64,000 nucleotides of DNA from positions 1 to 64,000 of the forward strand of contig NZ_CP054141.1 of the NCBI RefSeq assembly GCF_013284035.1, in the 5' to 3' direction. Position 1 is the first letter of the stretch, and every line of letters starts with the position of its first letter. Below are positions 59,263 through 64,000 of the stretch, piece after piece. A program made the translations under genes and the position numbers. Source of the stretch: Flavobacterium sp. M31R6. GTDB lineage: Bacteria; Bacteroidota; Bacteroidia; Flavobacteriales; Flavobacteriaceae. The notes under the pieces are model-generated. The model was not told the origin of the DNA. It ran no database searches and worked only from the letters and a program-made list of their open reading frames with translations.

Positions 59263-59457
59263 TCAAAAATCGACAACATCTCCACGATTTTCATTTTGTA
59301 TTGCTATGTTTATTTCTTCTTGTTGTTCGGGTGTTAATTCCTCCCAAACCTCTTTCCTTTTGTCTTCAAAAACTGCCCTGATTTTCTTTAGAAGATCAAC
59401 GTCTTTGGTTTTTACTATCTTCTTAATTAATTCTAATTTCTCCACATTCAAATCCAT
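59263..59457 (-). CDS. Small antitoxin-like protein in the mevalonate operon
   Basis: A 64-aa helical, charged protein (LELIKKIVKTKDVDLLKKI near the N-terminus; WEELTPEQQEEINIAI, then GDVVDF at the end). Size and pattern resemble small Bacteroidota addiction-module antitoxins, but no toxin-like partner gene is next to it. It lies between mvaD (39 bp upstream) and the mevalonate kinase gene (47 bp downstream) on the same strand. Real expression is likely from the operon; role unknown. Confidence 0.6.
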   Translation of the reverse strand: MDLNVEKLELIKKIVKTKDVDLLKKIRAVFEDKRKEVWEELTPEQQEEINIAIQNENRGDVVDF

Positions 59458-59496
59458 GATCGTCGCATTAAGAATTAAAGATACTAAAAAAAGGGA

Positions 59497-60579
59497 TCAA
59501 TTTAACAAAGCACCATTCCCAATTTCGTCGCAAAGGTACTGACCATTTTGGCAATAGCCAACTAATTCTGCTTTAATAAATTGCAACACTTTTTCTTTGA
59601 CCTCATTTGGATACAAAACATGTACATTTGCTCCAGCATCCAAAGTAAAACAAACTGGTGTTTTGGTTTCACTTCTAAATTTCCAAATCGCATTAATAAT
59701 CTGCAAGGTATTGGGTTTCATCAAAATAAAATAGGGCAACGAAGTCATCATCATCGCATGCAAAGTTAAGGCCTCGCTTTCTACAATCTTGATGAATTCT
59801 TCAATATTTCCATTTTCAAAAACTGGAATCAGTTTATCTAAATTTTCATGTGCTTGAGCAAATCGCCTTTCGGCAAATGGGTGGTCGTGCATCAAATCAT
59901 GGCCAACTGTACTCGAAACTTGTTTTTCGCCTTTGTCAACAAGCAGAATAGTGTCTTGAAAATTTTTGAATGCATCATGAATCGCATACGGATATTCAAC
60001 TCCATACAAATCGGTGCTTCCTTTTATATTTTTTTGATTTCCCCAAACTACCATTTGACCTTTTACGCTTCTGCAAGCGCTTCCTGAGCCCAATCGCGCG
60101 AGAAATGAAGCTTTACTGAAGAAATAATCATCTGTTATTTCTGGATGCAATGCTTTTTCTAAACTCATGAAATTCATAGCCAAAGCTGCCATTCCCGATG
60201 CCGAAGAAGCAATACCGGAACTGTGTGGAAAAGTATTTTGGGTGTCAATCGTAAAATGATAATCTTTCAGAAAAGGTAAATATATTTCAACTCGTTCCAA
60301 GAATTTTTGGATTTTTGGTTTGAAGTCCTCTTTTGGCTTTCCTTCAAATAATAAATCGAAAGAAAAATTGCCGTTGTTCTGTTTTTTGGCGAAAGCCAAA
60401 GTCGTAATCGTTTTGCAATTATTTAAAGTAAAACTGACAGATGGATTAGCCGGAATCTGATTGTCCTTTTTTCCCCAATATTTTACCAAAGCTATATTAC
60501 TTGGTGCGCTCCAGGAAAAACTTCCCTGGTCTATTGAATGGTTATATTTTGATGGGATAAAATCGTCAGCTTCAAACAT
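59497..60579 (-). CDS. mvaD: Diphosphomevalonate decarboxylase
   Basis: A 360-aa GHMP-fold enzyme that converts mevalonate diphosphate to isopentenyl diphosphate with ATP. Signatures are SWSAPSNIALVKYWGKKD (about 23-40), FPHSSGIASSASGMAALA (the Ser-rich ATP loop), ASFLARLGSGSACRSVKG, and a late LDAGANVHVLYP. Head of a four-gene operon: mvaD, antitoxin-like gene, mevalonate kinase, UbiA-type prenyltransferase. Confidence 0.94.
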   Translation of the reverse strand: MFEADDFIPSKYNHSIDQGSFSWSAPSNIALVKYWGKKDNQIPANPSVSFTLNNCKTITTLAFAKKQNNGNFSFDLLFEGKPKEDFKPKIQKFLERVEIYLPFLKDYHFTIDTQNTFPHSSGIASSASGMAALAMNFMSLEKALHPEITDDYFFSKASFLARLGSGSACRSVKGQMVVWGNQKNIKGSTDLYGVEYPYAIHDAFKNFQDTILLVDKGEKQVSSTVGHDLMHDHPFAERRFAQAHENLDKLIPVFENGNIEEFIKIVESEALTLHAMMMTSLPYFILMKPNTLQIINAIWKFRSETKTPVCFTLDAGANVHVLYPNEVKEKVLQFIKAELVGYCQNGQYLCDEIGNGALLN

Positions 60580-60595
60580 AAATAATAATTTTCGG

Positions 60596-60603
60596 CAAAG
60601 ATA
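60596..60603 (-). promoter_or_regulatory. -7 element of the mvaD operon
   Basis: Minus strand reads TATCTTTG (TAnnTTTG), 17 bp before the mvaD ATG. Confidence 0.5.
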
Positions 60604-60634
60604 CTTTTTTTGTTTAAATCGTTTATTTCTTTAT

Positions 60635-60667
60635 TTGGATAATCCTTAGAAAGTTTTAGTAATTTTG
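60635..60667 (+). promoter_or_regulatory. Promoter of the TspO gene
   Basis: TTG (60635-60637), 22-bp spacer, TAATTTTG (60660-60667), ending 20 bp before the ATG. Confidence 0.6.
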
Positions 60668-60687
60668 ACTCCACTAAAACAAAAGAA

Positions 60688-61164
60688 ATGAATAAGATTA
60701 CCCGAATATTATCGATTGTTGTTACTTGTCTTGTAGTGGGTTATTTCTCCGGAATGGTTACCCGTTCTGCCATAACAACTTGGTATCCTACTTTGATTAA
60801 ACCAAGTTTTAATCCGCCCAATTGGATTTTTGCTCCTGTTTGGAGTATGCTTTATATAATGATGGGAATCGCAGCAGGATTGGTTTGGGACAGAATCGAT
60901 TTTGAAAAAGAGATAGTTAAAAAAGCGTTACAATTTTTCGCCATCCAATTAGCGTTAAACGCTTTGTGGTCTTATTTATTTTTTGGACTAAAAAATCCAA
61001 TGTTGGCTGGGCTTGAAGTAATCATTCTGTGGTTGATGATTTATGAAACCTATATTCAATTTTCCAAAATCAACAAAATTTCTGGTTATTTATTTATTCC
61101 CTATTTACTTTGGGTAAGTTTTGCAGCAGTTTTAAACGGGAGTATTTGGTGGCTGAATAGGTAG
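60688..61164 (+). CDS. TspO/MBR family tryptophan-rich membrane protein
   Basis: A 158-aa five-TM protein. The TspO signature runs through WYPTLIKPSFNPPNWIFAP and VWSMLYIMMGIAAGLVW, then LALNALWSYLFFG. TspO binds porphyrins and other ligands; in bacteria it is linked to stress and light or tetrapyrrole responses, and the exact role here is unknown. Its stop codon is only 7 bp from the facing gene's stop, so a terminator must be shared or lie within coding sequence. Confidence 0.93.
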   Translation: MNKITRILSIVVTCLVVGYFSGMVTRSAITTWYPTLIKPSFNPPNWIFAPVWSMLYIMMGIAAGLVWDRIDFEKEIVKKALQFFAIQLALNALWSYLFFGLKNPMLAGLEVIILWLMIYETYIQFSKINKISGYLFIPYLLWVSFAAVLNGSIWWLNR

Positions 61165-61171
61165 ACGGATG

Positions 61172-61951
61172 TCAATTTTTCAATTTTTGGAATTCAATAT
61201 TCTTGGCCGATAAAAAATCCATCATGCTGAGAATATTATTGTTTTCAATTAGTTTTTTTGATTTGGGATCGGCATCACAAAACTGAAGAAAGAGATCAAT
61301 TTCGTCAGTTTTTAATTTTAAACTTTCCGTAAAAAAAATTTGATCACAAGTGTTTTTTGCTAATGTTGCAAATTCATTTTCTGTTCGAACCACTTTTTTT
61401 CTATCCAATAAATCCGAGGTCATCTTGGTAACTGGAGGCAATTTTTCTTTTAGAAATAAATTTAAGACTTTCCCGCCAATTGCAACAAAATCGAATGGAT
61501 TATCAATAGTTCCATCATATCCTATACGGTCATTTGCTTTGTCATAGGCTTTCTTCGCCGCTGCTTTATCTGCTACTTCTTGTCTGTATTCTTTAGATCC
61601 TAAAAAATCTATAGCATTCATTTTTGTAATTACAACCTCCTCTAACTCTTCAGGTTTTTTAAACATTACAACTTGTAGATTGTTTAACTCAATCTGTTCT
61701 TTAGATACTTTCAACCTTTTCCAATTAAAATCTTTAGCATAAAAAAGCAGGCTGTCATTGACTTTAACTTGAATTAAAAACTCTCCTCTGTCATCTGTAG
61801 TGGTGCTTTTTTTAGATGTTTTGTTGATTACCTCCACATTTTGCAGCAATAAATTGTCTGATGTAACGACTCCTTTAAGAAGTTTTTCGGTTTGTGAATA
61901 ACTGAATTGACAAGCAAGTAAGGATAAGACAAAAAGTAATTTTACCTTCAT
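61172..61951 (-). CDS. CarboxypepD_reg-like exported protein
   Basis: A 259-aa exported protein. Signal peptide ends at residue 19 (CQFSYSQ). Residues 24-105 are a carboxypeptidase-regulatory-like domain (KGVVTSDNLLLQNVEVINKTSKKSTTTDDRGEFLI). The remainder is helical and charged (KAYDKANDRIGYDG). No receptor barrel is attached, so it is not TonB-dependent by itself. Role unknown, probably periplasmic or outer-membrane associated. Confidence 0.75.
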   Translation of the reverse strand: MKVKLLFVLSLLACQFSYSQTEKLLKGVVTSDNLLLQNVEVINKTSKKSTTTDDRGEFLIQVKVNDSLLFYAKDFNWKRLKVSKEQIELNNLQVVMFKKPEELEEVVITKMNAIDFLGSKEYRQEVADKAAAKKAYDKANDRIGYDGTIDNPFDFVAIGGKVLNLFLKEKLPPVTKMTSDLLDRKKVVRTENEFATLAKNTCDQIFFTESLKLKTDEIDLFLQFCDADPKSKKLIENNNILSMMDFLSAKNIEFQKLKN

Positions 61952-62036
61952 AAGTAAGAATTTATTGAAAGTAAATATATCCTAATCGTCCTTAAGAAAA
62001 ACTTAGAGTCGATGTAAATTTTTGTTAATTAATTTT

Positions 62037-63248
62037 TTACAATATAGAATTCGCCACAATAAACCCGCTTGTCCAGGCATTCTGGAAATTAAAACCTCCT
62101 GTAATGGCGTCAATATTCACGATTTCTCCAGCAAAATATAGATTCTCATGCAGTTTGCTTTCCATTGTTTTGAAGTTGATTTCTTTTAAATCGATTCCGC
62201 CAGCGGTTACAAATTCTTCTTTAAAAGTGCTTTTTCCATTGACTTGAAAAGTACTATTCGTCAATTGATTTACTAAATTTTGTAATTGCGTTTTAGATAA
62301 ATCGGCCCATTTTGTTTCCCCTTCAATATTCGATGCTAAAACCAAACTTTCCCAAAGACGGTTTGGAAAATCAAAAGGAGATTTTTTTGAAACTGCTTTT
62401 TTAGCGTGTTCTTGTTTCAACGATTTTAATATTTTCTCTACCTGTTCGCCATCCATATCGTTTAGCCAATTGACAGAAATCGTAAACTGATAGTTTTTAT
62501 CGAATAAAATTCGCGCTCCCCAAGCCGATAATTTCAAGATTGCAGGACCGCTCATTCCCCAATGCGTGATTAATAATGGCCCAGTTGAAACCAATTTGGT
62601 GTCTTTTACTTTTACTGTAACTTGAGCCGCCACACCCGGTAATTCTTTTATTCGGGGATCTTTTATATTAAAAGTAAATAAAGAAGGAACTGGACTCACA
62701 ATCGCGTGACCTTGCTGTTGAAGCATTTCCCAGATTTTAGGATTGCTTCCCGTGGCAAGTACCAATTTTTCGGCAATGTAATTTTCATTCTGAGTTTCTA
62801 CTTTCCAAAAATTATCTTTTTTGAAAATGGACTGAACACTCTGACCCGTAAGAACCGAAATTCCAAGCTTTTGAGTAGCTTTCAGGAAACAGTCAATAAT
62901 AGTTTGAGAAGAATTTGAAACGGGAAACATACGCCCATCTTCTTCAATTTTCAACTCCACTCCATGTTTCTCGAACCATTCAATGGTATCTCCAGAACAA
63001 AATTGATGAAAAGGACCTCGCAGTTCTTTTTCGCCTCGAGGGTAAAATTTCACCAGTTCATTGGGTTCAAAACAGGCATGGGTCACATTGCAACGTCCGC
63101 CTCCAGAAACACGAACTTTTCCTAACACCTCGGCTCCTCTTTCAAGGATGGCAACCTTAATTTTCGGGTTTTTCTCCACGATATTGATAGCGGTAAAAAA
63201 ACCTGCAGCTCCACCGCCTACAACGAGTATGTCGAAATTTTGATTCAT
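62037..63248 (-). CDS. BaiN/HI0933-type flavoprotein (NAD(P)/FAD-dependent oxidoreductase)
   Basis: A 403-aa flavoprotein of the HI0933/BaiN family. N-terminal Rossmann FAD motif is VVGGGAAGFFTAINIVE (10-26), followed by VRVSGGGRCNVTHACF, a hallmark of this family, and a C-terminal NIDAITGGFNFQNAWTSGF region that closes the FAD site. Substrate unknown; the gene is widespread in bacteria, with a proposed role in flavin-dependent redox of an uncertain metabolite. Likely its own transcription unit. Confidence 0.88.
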   Translation of the reverse strand: MNQNFDILVVGGGAAGFFTAINIVEKNPKIKVAILERGAEVLGKVRVSGGGRCNVTHACFEPNELVKFYPRGEKELRGPFHQFCSGDTIEWFEKHGVELKIEEDGRMFPVSNSSQTIIDCFLKATQKLGISVLTGQSVQSIFKKDNFWKVETQNENYIAEKLVLATGSNPKIWEMLQQQGHAIVSPVPSLFTFNIKDPRIKELPGVAAQVTVKVKDTKLVSTGPLLITHWGMSGPAILKLSAWGARILFDKNYQFTISVNWLNDMDGEQVEKILKSLKQEHAKKAVSKKSPFDFPNRLWESLVLASNIEGETKWADLSKTQLQNLVNQLTNSTFQVNGKSTFKEEFVTAGGIDLKEINFKTMESKLHENLYFAGEIVNIDAITGGFNFQNAWTSGFIVANSIL

Positions 63249-63332
63249 GATTATGAAAGGGAATAGATTGAATAGATTTCATTATTTGTGATTTTATTTT
63301 TAAAAATAAAAAGCACCAAATAATTTTGAATG

Positions 63333-63340
63333 CAAAGGTA
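63333..63340 (-). promoter_or_regulatory. Candidate -7 element of the BaiN-type gene
   Basis: Minus strand reads TACCTTTG (TAnnTTTG), 85 bp before the ATG; no -33 partner recognised. Confidence 0.35.
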
Positions 63341-63377
63341 AGCATTCGTTTCTGAAAGAATGTAAGTTCAAAACCCT

Positions 63378-64000
63378 TTAAATTCTATCCAAAAAATCGG
63401 TGATTATGCCATCTACTTTGTATGATTTCATTTTTTGAATATCATCAATTTCATTTACTGTCCAAGGGAAAACCTTTATACCTTTCTCCTGAATTTTGGA
63501 GGTATATTTATTACTTAACAATTGAAAATCGGGGTGTAATGCTTCTGCTTTCATGAATCGAGCGAAAGAAAGGGCCAAATCCAAATCGGTTTCTGTCAAA
63601 ACTCCAATTCGAATTTCATCGTTTAAAAACCGAACTTGTTGAAGGGCATTCCAATCAAAACTTGAAACTATAAAATGAGTTTGACTCCAATTTTCATCTG
63701 AAATATAATACTCTATTAATTGAACTACTTTCTCGGCCGTATCCTGATTTTTCAATTCAATATTTACAAAACATCTTTGATTGACCAAATCCAAAACTTC
63801 TTCTAATGTTGGAATTGTGTATTCCTCATTGATTGTAAAGGACTTCAGTTCCTGCAATGTCATTTGGTTTACAACTCCTTTACCGTTGGTAGTTCTGTCA
63901 ATGCTTTCATCGTGAATTACTATCAAATGTCCGTCTAAGCTCAGATGAACGTCCAATTCGATTCCGTCAGCACCCATTTCTATTGCTTTTTCAAAAGAAA
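63378..64000 (-). CDS. Glycerophosphodiester phosphodiesterase, truncated at the window edge
   Basis: Open to the window end; the start lies beyond base 64000. The visible part starts within the family's N-terminal block (FEKAIEMGADGIELDVHLS, then DGHLIVIHDESIDRTTNGKG), which holds the metal-binding Glu/Asp and the catalytic His. It continues to the C-terminal GIKVFPWTVNEIDD. The enzyme splits glycerophosphodiesters into glycerol 3-phosphate and an alcohol. Whether it is exported cannot be told without the start. Confidence 0.9.
   Translation of the reverse strand, partial: SFEKAIEMGADGIELDVHLSLDGHLIVIHDESIDRTTNGKGVVNQMTLQELKSFTINEEYTIPTLEEVLDLVNQRCFVNIELKNQDTAEKVVQLIEYYISDENWSQTHFIVSSFDWNALQQVRFLNDEIRIGVLTETDLDLALSFARFMKAEALHPDFQLLSNKYTSKIQEKGIKVFPWTVNEIDDIQKMKSYKVDGIITDFLDRI

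Noticed and set aside
1..64000. CRISPR arrays
   Set aside because: No regularly spaced repeats of 25-40 bp and no cas-like genes were seen.

Overview
The window is AT-rich (roughly one third GC) and looks like a Flavobacterium chromosome (Bacteroidota). Signs are: PorT of the type IX secretion system beside UbiE/MenG, promoters of the form TTG-N19-TAnnTTTG, CarboxypepD_reg/DUF5686 surface proteins, a lipoprotein-type LptC, a mevalonate pathway, and intergenic hairpin repeats of the kind seen in flavobacterial genomes. About fifty genes are ordinary core genes, packed in short operons that mostly end in clear intrinsic terminators.

Layout. 1-7.3 kb: end of a TrmH/SpoU rRNA methylase, porT-ubiE, folate/dTMP enzymes (folA, thyA), small membrane proteins, a glycogen-binding-type domain protein, a bifunctional nuclease and etfBA. 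7.3-16.1 kb: a repeat/structured-RNA candidate, pyruvate dehydrogenase E1 beta, a DUF5686 outer-membrane protein, a DNA glycosylase, soluble and membrane pyrophosphatases (the latter with an odd Met/Cys-rich tail) and a deoxynucleoside kinase. 16.1-25.8 kb: two tandem tail-specific proteases, surE, lpxB, comEC. 25.8-31.9 kb: thioredoxin, then a dipeptidyl-peptidase/POT/POT peptide-use cluster. 32.3-34.6 kb: HMG-CoA reductase with a GHMP kinase of the GYDIA type. 34.7-41 kb: PpiD, a CorC/hemolysin-type protein, LptC, an outer-membrane barrel and CoaX.

41,109-48,875 is the accessory part: a compact (about 7.7 kb) integrative element in the 3' end of tRNA-Phe(GAA). It is bounded by a 13-bp direct repeat (attL 41170-41182, attR 48863-48875). 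Each end carries a pair of integrase arm-type repeats with 12-bp period. It encodes a tyrosine integrase (with Lys in place of the box II Arg), an excisionase-like HTH protein too short for routine calling, a serine recombinase, an HTH-HUH endonuclease-like protein, a translationally coupled 40-aa ORF, and a two-gene restriction-modification system. In that system one polypeptide fuses a PD-(D/E)xK nuclease-like domain to an N6-adenine methylase, next to a two-TRD specificity subunit, a BcgI/type IIB-like layout without a translocase. Between the HUH gene and the S gene lies a GC-enriched, hairpin-dense 250-bp island that I cannot assign; it is the best candidate for an undescribed functional element (replication/transfer origin or structured RNA). 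Insertion moved the native tRNA-Phe terminator to the far side of the element. A transposase tail relic lies just outside attR.

49.4-64 kb is core again: a MASE1-PAS histidine kinase with a response regulator, a GH3 beta-glucosidase, an RluB-type pseudouridine synthase, and a mevalonate/prenyl cluster (mvaD, an antitoxin-like 64-aa gene, mevalonate kinase, UbiA-type prenyltransferase). After these come TspO, a CarboxypepD_reg protein, a BaiN-type flavoprotein and a truncated glycerophosphodiesterase. With HMG-CoA reductase at 32.3 kb, most of the mevalonate route to isoprenoids is in this window. All identifications are from reading motifs by eye; no database search was run.
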